64,000 bases of DNA from Mycobacteriales bacterium (GTDB lineage: Bacteria; Actinomycetota; Actinomycetes; Mycobacteriales; QHCD01), in contig DASXJE010000188.1 of NCBI GenBank assembly GCA_036497565.1, positions 1 through 64,000 of the forward strand, given 5' to 3'. Every line of letters begins with the position of its first letter. The stretch's first letter is position 1. The notes beneath the pieces are model-generated. The model was given only the letters and a program-made list of their open reading frames with translations, did no database searches and was not told the DNA's origin. Positions 30,546 through 39,063 of this stretch are shown here, in pieces. A program made the translations under genes and the position numbers.

Positions 30546-31571
30546 ATGCTCATCACCCAACGACCCACACTGAGCGAGGAGACCGTCTCCGAGCACCGGT
30601 CGCGGTTCGTCATCGAGCCGCTCGAGCCGGGCTTCGGCTACACCCTCGGCAACTCGCTGCGCCGTACCCTGCTCTCCTCGATCCCCGGCGCGGCCGTCAC
30701 CAGCCTGCGGATCGACGGCGTCCTGCACGAGTTCACCACCGTGCCGGGCGTCAAGGAGGACGTCACCGACCTCATCCTGAGCCTCAAGGAGCTCGTGGTC
30801 AGCTCCGAGTCCGACGAGCCGGTCACGATGTACCTGCGCAAGTCCGGTCCGGGCGAGGTCACGGCGGCCGACATCGCGCCGCCGGCCGGAGTCGAGGTGC
30901 ACAACCCCGACATGCGGCTCGCGACGATCAACAAGAAGGGCCGGCTCGAGATCGAGCTGGTCGTCGAGCGCGGCCGGGGCTACGTCCCCGCCAGCCAGAA
31001 CAAGCAGGCCGGCCAGGAGATCGGGCGGATCCCGATCGACTCGGTCTACTCGCCGGTGCTCAAGGTGACCTACCGCGTCGAGGCGACCCGGGTCGAGCAG
31101 CGCACCGACTTCGACAAGCTCATCGTCGACGTCGAGACCAAGCCGTCGATCAGCCCGCGCGACGCGCTGGCCAGCGCCGGAAAGACCCTGGTCGAGCTGT
31201 TCGGGCTGGCCCGCGAGCTCAACGTCGAGTCCGAGGGCATCGAGATCGGTCCCTCGCCGGCGGAGGTCGCCGACATCGCCAACTTCTCGATGCCGATCGA
31301 GGAGATGGAGCTCACGGTGCGGTCCTACAACTGCCTCAAGCGCGAGGGCATCCACACCGTGGGCGAGCTGGTCTCCCGCAGCGAGGCCGACCTGCTCGAC
31401 ATCCGCAACTTCGGCCAGAAGTCCATCGACGAGGTGAAGATGAAGCTCGCCTCGATGGCCTTGGCCCTCAAGGACAGCCCACCCGGATTCGACCCGTCGA
31501 AGGTCGTCGACAGCTACGGCACGGACGGATACGACGACGGCCAGGACTACGCCGAGACCGAGCAGCTCTGA
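30546..31571 (+). CDS. rpoA: DNA-directed RNA polymerase alpha subunit
   Basis: Dimeric assembly platform of RNA polymerase, 341 aa. The N-terminal domain has [20 protein letters not shown]. The C-terminal domain (about 245-310) has [20 protein letters not shown] and [16 protein letters not shown], which bind UP elements and activators. The acidic end is common in actinobacteria. ATG 30546 follows GGAAGGG; longer versions would run into rpsD. Confidence 0.98.
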   Translation: MLITQRPTLSEETVSEHRSRFVIEPLEPGFGYTLGNSLRRTLLSSIPGAAVTSLRIDGVLHEFTTVPGVKEDVTDLILSLKELVVSSESDEPVTMYLRKSGPGEVTAADIAPPAGVEVHNPDMRLATINKKGRLEIELVVERGRGYVPASQNKQAGQEIGRIPIDSVYSPVLKVTYRVEATRVEQRTDFDKLIVDVETKPSISPRDALASAGKTLVELFGLARELNVESEGIEIGPSPAEVADIANFSMPIEEMELTVRSYNCLKREGIHTVGELVSRSEADLLDIRNFGQKSIDEVKMKLASMALALKDSPPGFDPSKVVDSYGTDGYDDGQDYAETEQL

Positions 31572-31606
31572 CGAGCTGACCGGACAGATCGAGGAGCGAG
31601 TGATAC

Positions 31607-32281
31607 ATGCCCACGCCTACCAGGGGTCATCGGCTCGGTAGCGGTCCCGCCCATCAGCGGCTGATGCTCGCCAACCTGGCGACATCGTTGTTCGAGCACG
31701 GCAGGATCACCACCACCGAGACGAAGGCCAAGCGGCTCCGGCCGCTCGCCGAGCGACTTGTCACCTTCGCCAAGCGGGGCGATCTGCACGCGCGCCGGCA
31801 GGTGATGACGGTCGTGCGCAACAAGGACGTGGTGCACCGCCTGTTCGCCGAGATCGGTCCGATGTACTCGGCCCGGCCGGGTGGATACACCCGGATCACC
31901 AAGCTCGGCCCGCGCAAGGGCGACAACGCCCCGATGGCCGTGATCGAGCTGGTCGAGGCCATGACCGTCGCCCAGCAGGCGGTCGGCGAAGGCGAGCGCG
32001 CCCGGGGCACCCGGTTTGCCGGGCGCCGTCGGCCCACCGGCGCGACCGCGGAGGCCGCGGAGGAGCTCGCTCCGGAGTCCGCGACGGCCGCAGCCGTCGC
32101 GGCGGAGGCGGCCGCTGCCGAAGACGAGTCCGACGGGGTCGTCGACGGGGCCTCCGATGGGGTCGTCGACGAGGCCACGGACGCGTCGATCGAGGACGCG
32201 GAAGACACCGAGGCCACGGAGGTCACGGAGGAGTCGGAGTCCACCGACGATCCGGACGAGCACAACAGCTCGGGCAGCTGA
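31607..32281 (+). CDS. rplQ: 50S ribosomal protein L17 with long acidic tail
   Basis: Tunnel-exit protein next to L22 and L32. The conserved core is residues 1-118 or so ([20 protein letters not shown], then [20 protein letters not shown]). The protein is 224 aa, and the final 100 or so residues are an extension very rich in Glu, Asp, Ala, Val and Thr with repeats such as [17 protein letters not shown]. The tail is net acidic, unlike the core. The terminator at 32302-32337 follows. Confidence 0.96.
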   Translation: MPTPTRGHRLGSGPAHQRLMLANLATSLFEHGRITTTETKAKRLRPLAERLVTFAKRGDLHARRQVMTVVRNKDVVHRLFAEIGPMYSARPGGYTRITKLGPRKGDNAPMAVIELVEAMTVAQQAVGEGERARGTRFAGRRRPTGATAEAAEELAPESATAAAVAAEAAAAEDESDGVVDGASDGVVDEATDASIEDAEDTEATEVTEESESTDDPDEHNSSGS

Positions 32282-33144
32282 CCGAGCCGCGACACGACGA
32301 CGAGCCCGCCGATCCCGGCCACCGGGACGGCGGGCTCGTCCGTCTACGCCTCGACCTCGCCTACGACGGCGCCGGATTCTCCGGGTGGGCCCGCCAGCCC
32401 GGCCGGCGGACCGTGCAGAGCGAGGTCGAGCAGGCTCTCGCCCGGGTGCTCCGGGTCGACGCGGCCCTCACGGTCGCCGGCCGCACTGATTCGGGAGTGC
32501 ACGCCCTCGGGCAGGTCGCCCACCTCGACGTGCCCGAGGCGGTCTGGTCGGGTCTCGGCGCGACCCTGCTGCGCCGGCTGGCGGGAGTGCTCCCGGACGA
32601 CGTGCGGGTCACCGCCGTCGGACCGGCACCGCTGAGCTTCCACGCCCGCTACGGCGCGCTCTGGCGGCGCTATGCCTACCGGGTCACCGATGCCCGCTAC
32701 GGCGCGATGCCGCTGCGGCGTACCGACACCCTCGCCTGGCCCCGCGACCTCGACGTCGCACGCATGGCCCGGGCCAGCGCCCTTCTGCTCGGCGAGCGCG
32801 ACTTCGCGGCGTACTGCCGGCGCCGGGAGCGGGCCACCTCCGTGCGCGTCCTGGAGCGGTTCGCGTGGAGCCGCGACGCCGACGGTGTGCTGACCGCGAC
32901 CGTGCAGGCCGATGCCTTCTGCCACCAGATGGTGCGCAGCCTCGTCGGTGCCGTCCTCGCGGTCGGTGACGGCCGCCAGGACGAGTCGTGGCCGGTGTCG
33001 CTGCTGGCCCGCACGGTCCGCGCGGACAGGGTTATCGTCGCCCCGGCCCACGCCCTGACCCTGCTGGCCGTCGGCTATCCCGCGGAAGACGACCTGGCCG
33101 CGCGGGCGGCCCGCACCCAGGGTCGGCGTTCCCCGGCGTACTGA
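32278..33144 (+). CDS. truA: tRNA pseudouridine(38-40) synthase TruA, start codon unclear
   Basis: Makes pseudouridine at positions 38-40 of tRNA anticodon arms. The conserved N-terminal [20 protein letters not shown] and the catalytic motif [13 protein letters not shown] (Asp nucleophile) are intact, as is [19 protein letters not shown]. The frame has no ATG, GTG or TTG before the YDG motif. The first ordinary start (GTG 32413) would cut off that motif. I therefore place the start at CTG 32278, which overlaps the rplQ stop as CTGA. The 20 or so residues before RLRLD are unusual because the rplQ terminator hairpin lies inside them. A non-standard start or a sequence error are both possible. 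Confidence 0.8.
   Translation: MTEPRHDDEPADPGHRDGGLVRLRLDLAYDGAGFSGWARQPGRRTVQSEVEQALARVLRVDAALTVAGRTDSGVHALGQVAHLDVPEAVWSGLGATLLRRLAGVLPDDVRVTAVGPAPLSFHARYGALWRRYAYRVTDARYGAMPLRRTDTLAWPRDLDVARMARASALLLGERDFAAYCRRRERATSVRVLERFAWSRDADGVLTATVQADAFCHQMVRSLVGAVLAVGDGRQDESWPVSLLARTVRADRVIVAPAHALTLLAVGYPAEDDLAARAARTQGRRSPAY
32302..32337 (+). terminator. rplQ terminator hairpin, inside the proposed truA 5' end
   Basis: GAGCCCGCCGATCCCGG (32302-32318) pairs with CCGGGACGGCGGGCTC (32322-32337): 16 bp with one bulged A and a 3-nt loop, 20 bp after the rplQ stop. It ends only a few bases before the conserved truA coding sequence. Confidence 0.7.
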
Positions 33145-33554
33145 TCCAGCCGCGCCGGATCCGGCTGGGCAGATATGGGGCGCCCGGCGACCATCGCCGA
33201 CCCGGCCAGCAGCGTCGACCTGTGCGGTACGGCGGGGCCGCCACCGCGGATCGTCGCTGCTCCCCCTAATCCCGAGCCCTAGGCTGCAGACGTCGGGCGC
33301 CCTGCGCGAAGAGTAGCAGCATTGCGACTCTAAGTATCCGGTCGCGCGGATGGCCCAGACGTCGCCGGCACCGGGCCGGGGACAGTCGCCCGCTCGCCCG
33401 AAATTCGCCGTGCACTTCGCTTTCGAGCGGGATGTGCCGCTGACCCAGCCCGAGGACCGGGCGATTCTCCGGGATCGTGTTTAACGATCAGTCACCAAGT
33501 CAATACACATAGTGAGTGGCCGACGGGGGGTTGGCCCACCATGGGGGCACCAAG
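33145..33554. other. 410-bp intergenic region before the secreted protein gene
   Basis: CAGCCG (33147-33152) and CGGCTG (33162-33167), centred on the palindrome GCCGGATCCGGC, make a weak terminator for truA. Further on there are -10-like boxes TAGGCT (33280-33285) and TACACA near 33505, and an AT-richer patch at about 33478-33515 (GTGTTTAACGATCAGTCACC), a likely promoter area. No gene was found in it. The base composition of the last 80 bp is less GC-rich than the neighbours. Confidence 0.4.
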
Positions 33555-34919
33555 ATGAGGACATATCGAAGCGTCGGCGTGATCACGGCCGCCGTCGTGG
33601 CGGGTGCAGCGCTCACCCTGTCCACCACATTTGCCTCGGCAGGGGCCGGCAATCCGAACGCACCGTCGGGGTCTGCGACGCCGTCGAGCACCAAGACCGG
33701 GGTGGTGCATCTCAAGCCGACGGACGACTCGTTCATCACCCCGGGCCGGCCCACTCTGGTGAACGGAAACTCCAACCGGCTCACCTCGATGCCGGTCGGC
33801 GGGAAGTCCGGCTTCATGAGGTTCTCCGTCGCTGGGGTTCCGGCCGGGGCCACGATCTCCAAGGCGACCGTGGCGCTGGCTCGGCTGGGTGGTGACAACC
33901 TCCCCGCCCTCGACGCGTACCAGACAGCAACTACGTGGCATGAGGCAACACTCGACGCCGCCAACGCTCCGGCGCGGGGCAAGCTGGTCAGCACGTCTGT
34001 CGGCGGGCCGGCCGCGACGCTGAACCTCAAGGCGATAACACCGGTCGCCGGCGCCGTATCGGTCCGGCTGCAGTCGGTGCCCAAGGACTCAATCGCCCGG
34101 GTCGAGTCGTCGGAGTTCGTCGGCGCCGGTATCCCGTTGATGACGGTTACTTGGACCATGACGACGACGCCGACGTCGGCGTCGCTGCTGACCGGTGCGG
34201 ATACGGCGCCCGGGCAGTTCGGCGCGGCCAACTCGACGATCGGACCGCTGCACGCCGTGCGGCTGTTCTACCCCGGCGCCCTGCCGGCCAACTACGGCAG
34301 GCTCGGCGTGCCCGCCGGTGTCAAGGCGTTCGTCTCGTACAAGTCGCCGAGCGCCAACACGGTGCCGTTCGCCAAATCCTGCCCGCCGGGCACCCGGATC
34401 ATTTTCCACCACGAGCCGGAGAACGAGTACAACGGCAACGGCGCGGCATTCGTCGCGCAATACGACCAGCAGTACGCCGTGCTGAAGGCCGCCAACCCGG
34501 CGCTCATCGTCGGCATGGCCGCTATGTCCTACCAATACACCACCGGCCGGTACGGGCACAGCGGCAGCTACCTTCCCGCAGCCAGCCACGTCGACTTCTA
34601 CGCCGTGGACACCTACGAGGCGAAGCCCACCGGGAAGGGACTGGCCACCGACGCGCCGTTCATGGGCTGGTACAACCTGGTCAAGGGCCGCGGCAAGCCG
34701 CTGGTGTTCGCCGAGTACGGCGTCGGCGTCAACCCGCCCGGAGCCAGCGACAAGTATTCGGCCCAGCGGGCCACCACCTTCAAGGCCGACAAGACGTGGA
34801 TCGCCGCGCACCCCGCCTTCAACACGGTTCTGTACTGGTACAACACCGGAGCCCGGGGCGACTGGCGCTTCCACGACGCCGGATCGATAGCTGCCTGGAG
34901 GGCGATCGCGAACATGTAG
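33555..34919 (+). CDS. secreted glycoside-hydrolase-like protein with N-terminal CBM96/DNRLRE-type domain
   Basis: 454 aa, exported. A signal peptide (about 1-32: basic MRTYR, hydrophobic VGVITAAVVAGAALTL, cleavage near AFASAGA-type residues) is followed by a short Ser/Pro/Thr linker. Next comes a beta-rich domain (about 50-200) resembling DNRLRE/CBM96 modules (TDDSFITPGRPTLVNGNSN, then FMRFSVAGVPAGATISKATV). The C-terminal part looks like a TIM-barrel hydrolase of the GH26/clan A type: RIIFHHEPENEYNG with E287 and VFAEYGVG with E387 are candidate acid/base and nucleophile. The substrate is unknown; a beta-mannan-like polysaccharide is a guess. I start at ATG 33555 since the signal peptide begins there. 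Confidence 0.7.
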   Translation: MRTYRSVGVITAAVVAGAALTLSTTFASAGAGNPNAPSGSATPSSTKTGVVHLKPTDDSFITPGRPTLVNGNSNRLTSMPVGGKSGFMRFSVAGVPAGATISKATVALARLGGDNLPALDAYQTATTWHEATLDAANAPARGKLVSTSVGGPAATLNLKAITPVAGAVSVRLQSVPKDSIARVESSEFVGAGIPLMTVTWTMTTTPTSASLLTGADTAPGQFGAANSTIGPLHAVRLFYPGALPANYGRLGVPAGVKAFVSYKSPSANTVPFAKSCPPGTRIIFHHEPENEYNGNGAAFVAQYDQQYAVLKAANPALIVGMAAMSYQYTTGRYGHSGSYLPAASHVDFYAVDTYEAKPTGKGLATDAPFMGWYNLVKGRGKPLVFAEYGVGVNPPGASDKYSAQRATTFKADKTWIAAHPAFNTVLYWYNTGARGDWRFHDAGSIAAWRAIANM

Positions 34920-34998
34920 GCGACATCGCGTCGGGCCCTCACGGGCCCGGCGCGGGCCGACGACCCGGACCCAGTCCTCGTGGGGGAAGACTGGACCC

Positions 34999-35027
34999 GG
35001 GTCTTCTGCTGTGCCGGCAGAAGACCC
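34999..35027 (+). terminator. terminator hairpin after the secreted hydrolase gene
   Basis: GGGTCTTCTGC (34999-35009) and GCAGAAGACCC (35017-35027): a perfect 11-bp stem with a 7-nt loop, 80 bp after the stop. Confidence 0.75.
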
Positions 35028-35064
35028 GTTCGCAGATGTCATCCGATGTCCGCTCTTGAGGACG

Positions 35065-35070
35065 TATAGT
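35065..35070 (+). promoter_or_regulatory. -10 box for the mycothiol-dependent-type gene
   Basis: TATAGT is an excellent -10 match 58 bp before the ATG at 35129. The -35 position reads TCCGAT (35042-35047, 17 bp away), which is poor. Confidence 0.4.
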
Positions 35071-35128
35071 CCCGGAGGGTTACGCGGGCAGGAATGCCCC
35101 CGCGCAGCGGCACGGTGAACGGGGGGCC

Positions 35129-35902
35129 ATGACTGCGGGCAAGGATGGCGCGTCCCCGCCGGTCGGCGCACCACGGCCGCGGGAGCACCCGGGTCAGGAT
35201 CTCGGCTGGTCGGCGGCCAGCTACCACGCCGAGGTGGACAAGCTCTCCCGGACCCTGGCCGGACTGACCGTCGAGGACTGGGCCGTCGCAGACGAGCACG
35301 GCCGTACCGTCCGGGCGCTGCTCGACGATCTCCTGCTGCTCGAATACACCCACACCACGCGGCTCGCGCAGATCGGCAGTGGCGCCGCGGCGCAGGCCCG
35401 GGTGCGCTACATCCGACACTCTCATCGCGCCGACCCGCCGGCCGTCGGCCGGGCGGGGACGCTCGGTTGGGCCGAACAGATCGGGATCACCGAACTCGAG
35501 CTCGCGCACGCGCACCGGGTGCTGGTGAGCCGGCTGCTGCAGACCAGCCTCACCGCCGAGGCGATCCGGGCGCTCACCCTGCGCCCGTCCGACCCGTTGC
35601 CGTCCGCCGACCTGCACGGCGTGCTCGACGTCGTCATCCACCGGCTCGCTCCCGACCTCTTCATCGACAGCGGTCGGGGTCCGCGCCGGGTGGAGATCCG
35701 GTTGAGCGGTCCGGGCGGCGGGCACTGGGTCCTCGGCCCGCCGCAGGAGCCCGTCAGCGTCGCCATCTCGGCCGCGGCCGGGGACTTCGCGCTTCTCGTC
35801 GGGCGCCGGGTCACGGTCGAGGCGATGCCCAAGGTATTCGAGGGCGACGCCGACCTCGGCGGCCGCCTGCTCGCCGCCGTACCCGAGTTCGCCAGTACCT
35901 GA
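35129..35902 (+). CDS. maleylpyruvate-isomerase-like mycothiol-dependent enzyme (DinB/MDMPI fold)
   Basis: 257 aa. The N-terminal half has the helical DinB-like MDMPI pattern: LSRTLAGLTVEDWAV, ALLDDLLLLEYTHTTRLAQI and ELELAHAHRVLVSRLLQTSL. The C-terminal half looks like the small sterol-carrier-like domain often fused to it. Proteins of this family use mycothiol as cofactor in actinobacteria, but most have no assigned substrate. It ends 10 bp before the end of the convergent methyltransferase gene. Confidence 0.6.
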   Translation: MTAGKDGASPPVGAPRPREHPGQDLGWSAASYHAEVDKLSRTLAGLTVEDWAVADEHGRTVRALLDDLLLLEYTHTTRLAQIGSGAAAQARVRYIRHSHRADPPAVGRAGTLGWAEQIGITELELAHAHRVLVSRLLQTSLTAEAIRALTLRPSDPLPSADLHGVLDVVIHRLAPDLFIDSGRGPRRVEIRLSGPGGGHWVLGPPQEPVSVAISAAAGDFALLVGRRVTVEAMPKVFEGDADLGGRLLAAVPEFAST

Positions 35903-35912
35903 CCGACGGCGG

Positions 35913-36740
35913 TCAGGACCCGGTCCCGTCCCAGCGCATCGTCACCACCTCGCGCCCGGACGAGCCGAGGTCCGGCGGACTCGCCGGGTCGACGCCGCCC
36001 GCGCGGAGCACATCCGCCAGGTCGCCCTGCGCGCTGCGGGGCAGGCACAGCCGGCGCCTGGTCACCTCGACCATGCCGGCGAAGGTCGCGTACTCGCGTT
36101 CGGCCGGGCGCCGCCACCGGGTGGTCGCCGGCCGGATCCCCAGCTCGGTGAGCGCGGCCAGGCAGTCCTGCGCGGTCGGGCCTTCCGGCCGGGCGATGCC
36201 ATGGAAGTGCTGCCAGAGCGGATTGAGCGAGGTCAGCGGATGGCGCGCGGCAATCTCGACGACCACCCGTCGCCGGGCACGGTCGGTCAGCGCGCCGACG
36301 AAGGGGGCGAGGTCCGGCACGTTGTAGAGCACATTCGCGCACACCACCACATCGGCCGTACCTGCCGCGCCCGCCGACTCCGGCCACTGCCCGGGCAGCA
36401 GCCGTGCCGCCACGCCCAGTCGGGACGCCCGTTCGCCGAAGCGGGCCAGGAGGTCCGGGTCGGGATCCACCGCGGTGACCGCGTCGACCGCGACCCGCCC
36501 CACCAGGGGCAGGCTCGCCGCCCCGGCGCCGGCGCCCACGTCGAGGACGGTTCCCGGCGTCGTCAGCGCGGCGGCCGCCTCGTCGTACGTCGCCCCCGAC
36601 GGCGCGGCGATCGTGCGGTCGGCCCGCCGCGCGAACACCTCGCCGGGCAGCACCCAGGGCGAGTCCTCGGCCCCGTCGAGGATCGCCTGCGGGATCGTCC
36701 ATGCCGCGAGGCTGTCGGCCCACGCCTGCGTCGCGCTCAC
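35913..36740 (-). CDS. class I SAM-dependent methyltransferase
   Basis: 275 aa on the reverse strand. Motif I is [16 protein letters not shown] (about residue 64), followed by AVTAVDPDPDLLARF and ADVVVCANVLYNVPDLAPFV, a normal Rossmann methyltransferase. The substrate is not identifiable. The GTG start at 36740 has GGAAGGGCGG upstream. It is divergent from the ABC-F gene with 81 bp between the starts. Confidence 0.75.
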   Translation of the reverse strand: MSATQAWADSLAAWTIPQAILDGAEDSPWVLPGEVFARRADRTIAAPSGATYDEAAAALTTPGTVLDVGAGAGAASLPLVGRVAVDAVTAVDPDPDLLARFGERASRLGVAARLLPGQWPESAGAAGTADVVVCANVLYNVPDLAPFVGALTDRARRRVVVEIAARHPLTSLNPLWQHFHGIARPEGPTAQDCLAALTELGIRPATTRWRRPAEREYATFAGMVEVTRRRLCLPRSAQGDLADVLRAGGVDPASPPDLGSSGREVVTMRWDGTGS

Positions 36741-36821
36741 GCCACCGCCCTTCCGACCGTGAGCGACCCTAACCCGCTTAATCGGATGCGGGCGGGGAGC
36801 AACGGTCGCGAGACTGCAGGT

Positions 36822-38444
36822 ATGGGTTACGTCGACGTCGCGCACGTCTCGTTCGTCCTGCCGGACGGACGGGTCCTGCTCGACGACGCGTCGTTCCGGG
36901 TGGGCGACGGGCGGAAGGTCGCGCTGGTGGGGGCCAACGGCGCGGGAAAGACCACGCTGCTCCGGGTCATCGCCGGGGATGTCACGCCGAGTTCGGGGAC
37001 GGTCGCGCGGGCCGGCGGGCTCGGCGTCATGCGGCAGTTCATCGGCAGCGTCGCGGACGACAGCACGGTGCGCGACCTGCTGAGCTCCCTCGCGGCACCG
37101 GCCGTGCGGGCGGCCGGCGAGCGGCTGGCCCGGGCGGAGCGCCGGCTGGCCGGCGGTGACGAGACCGCGCAGCTGCGCTACGCCGACGCCCTGGTGGCCT
37201 GGGGCGACGCCGGCGGGTACGACGCCGAGGTGCTGTGGGATACCGCGACCGTCGCCGCACTGGGCCAGCCCTGGGACGTCGCCGCCGCCCGGCCGGTGCG
37301 CCAACTCTCCGGCGGCGAGCAGAAGCGACTCGCACTCGAGGCGCTGCTGCGGGGCACGGACGAGGTGCTGCTGCTCGACGAGCCGGACAACTACCTCGAC
37401 GTCGCGGGCAAGCGGTGGCTCGAGGACGAGCTGCGCGCCACCCTCAAGACCGTCCTGTTCGTCAGCCACGACCGGGCTCTGCTCGACCGCACCGCGCAAC
37501 GGATCGTGACGGTCGAGGCCCACACGACCTGGGTGCACGGCGGCGGTTTCGCCTCCTACCACGACGCCCGCGCCGACCGGGTGGCCCGCCTCGACGAGCT
37601 GCACCGCCGCTGGAACGAGGAGCACCAACGGCTCAAGGACCTCGTCCGAACCCTGCAGCAGCAGGCGAAGAACAGCGACGCCATGGCGGCGCGGTACAAA
37701 GCCATGCAGACTCGGCTGGCGAAGTTCGAAGAAGTCGGCCCGCCGCCCGAACGGCCCCGCGAGCAACATGTGCGGGTGCGGCTGCGCGGCGGCCGGACCG
37801 GTATGCGGGCGCTCACCTGCACAGGGCTCGAACTCGACGGCCTGACCGACCCCTTCGACCTCGAGGTGTTTTACGGCGAGCGGGTCGCCGTCGTCGGCCC
37901 CAACGGCTCCGGCAAGTCGCATTTCCTGCGCCTGCTCGCCGGCGGCGCGGTCGGGCACGCCGGAGGCTGCAAGCTCGGCGCCCGGGTCGTCCCGGGGCTG
38001 TTCTCGCAGACCCACGAGCACCCCGAGCTGAGCGGGCGGGCGCTGGTCGACATCCTGTGGCGCGGCGAGGGCGACCGGACCGGGCTGGACCGCGGCCGGG
38101 CGATCGCCGCGCTGCGCCGCTACGAACTGCACGGTCAGGCCGACCAGCCGTTCGACACGCTGTCCGGAGGCCAGCAGGCGAGGTTCCAGATCCTGTTGCT
38201 GGAGCTGTCCGGAGCGACCATGTTGCTGCTCGACGAGCCCACCGACAACCTCGACGTCGCGAGCGCCGACGCCCTCGAAGACGGGCTGGCGTCCTACGAC
38301 GGCACGGTGCTGGCGGTCACCCACGACCGGTGGTTCGCGCGCGGTTTCGACCGGTACGTCGCGTTCGCCGACGACGGCTCCGTGGTCGAGTCCGACCGGC
38401 CGGTCTGGGAGCCGGGCGATCTCCCGGCAGTCGGGTCGCGGTAG
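36822..38444 (+). CDS. ABC-F family ATP-binding protein
   Basis: 540 aa soluble ATPase with two ABC domains and no membrane segments. Domain 1 has Walker A GANGAGKTT, signature LSGGEQKRLALEALL (about 161) and Walker B LLLDEPDNYLD (about 183). A long charged linker of about 80 residues (NEEHQRLKDLVRTLQQQAK) follows. Domain 2 has Walker A GPNGSGKSH (about 358), LSGGQQARFQILLLEL and LLLDEPTDNLD. Such proteins act on the ribosome, either as translation factors (EttA-like) or in antibiotic protection. Which applies here cannot be told. GAGACT lies 6 nt before the ATG, so the mRNA may be leaderless. Confidence 0.88.
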   Translation: MGYVDVAHVSFVLPDGRVLLDDASFRVGDGRKVALVGANGAGKTTLLRVIAGDVTPSSGTVARAGGLGVMRQFIGSVADDSTVRDLLSSLAAPAVRAAGERLARAERRLAGGDETAQLRYADALVAWGDAGGYDAEVLWDTATVAALGQPWDVAAARPVRQLSGGEQKRLALEALLRGTDEVLLLDEPDNYLDVAGKRWLEDELRATLKTVLFVSHDRALLDRTAQRIVTVEAHTTWVHGGGFASYHDARADRVARLDELHRRWNEEHQRLKDLVRTLQQQAKNSDAMAARYKAMQTRLAKFEEVGPPPERPREQHVRVRLRGGRTGMRALTCTGLELDGLTDPFDLEVFYGERVAVVGPNGSGKSHFLRLLAGGAVGHAGGCKLGARVVPGLFSQTHEHPELSGRALVDILWRGEGDRTGLDRGRAIAALRRYELHGQADQPFDTLSGGQQARFQILLLELSGATMLLLDEPTDNLDVASADALEDGLASYDGTVLAVTHDRWFARGFDRYVAFADDGSVVESDRPVWEPGDLPAVGSR

Positions 38445-38473
38445 CCGGCGCAGCCATGGCCGGGCTGCCCGCT

Positions 38474-38568
38474 TTGACCCCGCCTGCGCCCAGCCGGTAT
38501 CGTCAACGGTCGGTGTGCGCGACGCTCGGGCGTCGACCGGCACACATTCGATAGGCACATGCGATAGG
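38474..38568 (+). promoter_or_regulatory. rplM-rpsI promoter and leader with 13-bp tandem repeat
   Basis: TTGACC (38474-38479), 18 bp, TATCGT (38498-38503). The leader then carries a tandem 13-mer, CACATTCGATAGG (38543-38555) and CACATGCGATAGG (38556-38568), differing at one base. This is before the rplM start at 38606. Confidence 0.6.
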
Positions 38569-38605
38569 CACCACATTCCACCCGACGATGAGAAGGCGAC
38601 ACGGC

Positions 38606-39049
38606 GTGCGCACGTACAGCCCCAAGCCCGGCGAGGTTACCCGCCAGTGGCACGTGATCGATGCGACGGACGTCGTTCTCGGCCGGCTCGCGAGCCAGGC
38701 GGCGATCCTGCTCCGCGGCAAGCACAAGCCCCAGTTCGCCCCGCACGTGGACACCGGCGACTTCGTGGTGGTCATCAACGCCGGCAAGGTCGCCCTCACC
38801 GGGACCAAGCGCGACACCAAGCTGGTCCACCGGCACTCCGGCTACCCTGGTGGCCTGACCTCCCGCACCATCGGCGACGAGCTCGACCGCCGGCCGGAGC
38901 GGGTCGTCGAGCGGGCAGTGAAGGGCATGCTGCCGCACAACTCGCTCGGCCGGAAGATGGGCGGCAAGCTCAAGGTCTACGCCGGCCCGGACCATCCGCA
39001 TCAGGCCCAGCAGCCGGTGCCCTACGAGATCCATCAGGTTGCCCAGTGA
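38606..39049 (+). CDS. rplM: 50S ribosomal protein L13
   Basis: Early 23S rRNA binder, 147 aa. The GTG start at 38606 gives the typical opening [20 protein letters not shown]; an in-frame ATG 18 bp earlier would add [26 protein letters not shown] and [20 protein letters not shown] are diagnostic. Confidence 0.96.
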   Translation: MRTYSPKPGEVTRQWHVIDATDVVLGRLASQAAILLRGKHKPQFAPHVDTGDFVVVINAGKVALTGTKRDTKLVHRHSGYPGGLTSRTIGDELDRRPERVVERAVKGMLPHNSLGRKMGGKLKVYAGPDHPHQAQQPVPYEIHQVAQ

Positions 39050-39063
39050 GGGTTGCCCAGTGA
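39037..39063 (+). repeat. 13-bp direct repeat at the rplM/rpsI junction
   Basis: GGTTGCCCAGTGA occurs at 39037-39049 and again at 39051-39063, a 14-bp unit in tandem. The first copy contains the rplM stop, the second the likely rpsI GTG start. Confidence 0.9.

Noticed and set aside
33145-33554. A tRNA or small RNA gene in the 410-bp gap before the secreted hydrolase
   Set aside because: No cloverleaf or conserved T-arm box (GGTTCNANNCC) could be found; only weak hairpins and promoter-like patches are seen.
34089-35174. A reverse-strand ORF antisense to the secreted hydrolase
   Set aside because: The forward protein has a signal peptide and recognisable motifs; the reverse product is Arg/Gly/Val-rich without any motif.
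38515-39063. A forward ORF overlapping rplM in another frame
   Set aside because: The rplM frame gives a clear L13 protein. The other frame is Arg/Gly/Pro-rich shadow sequence.
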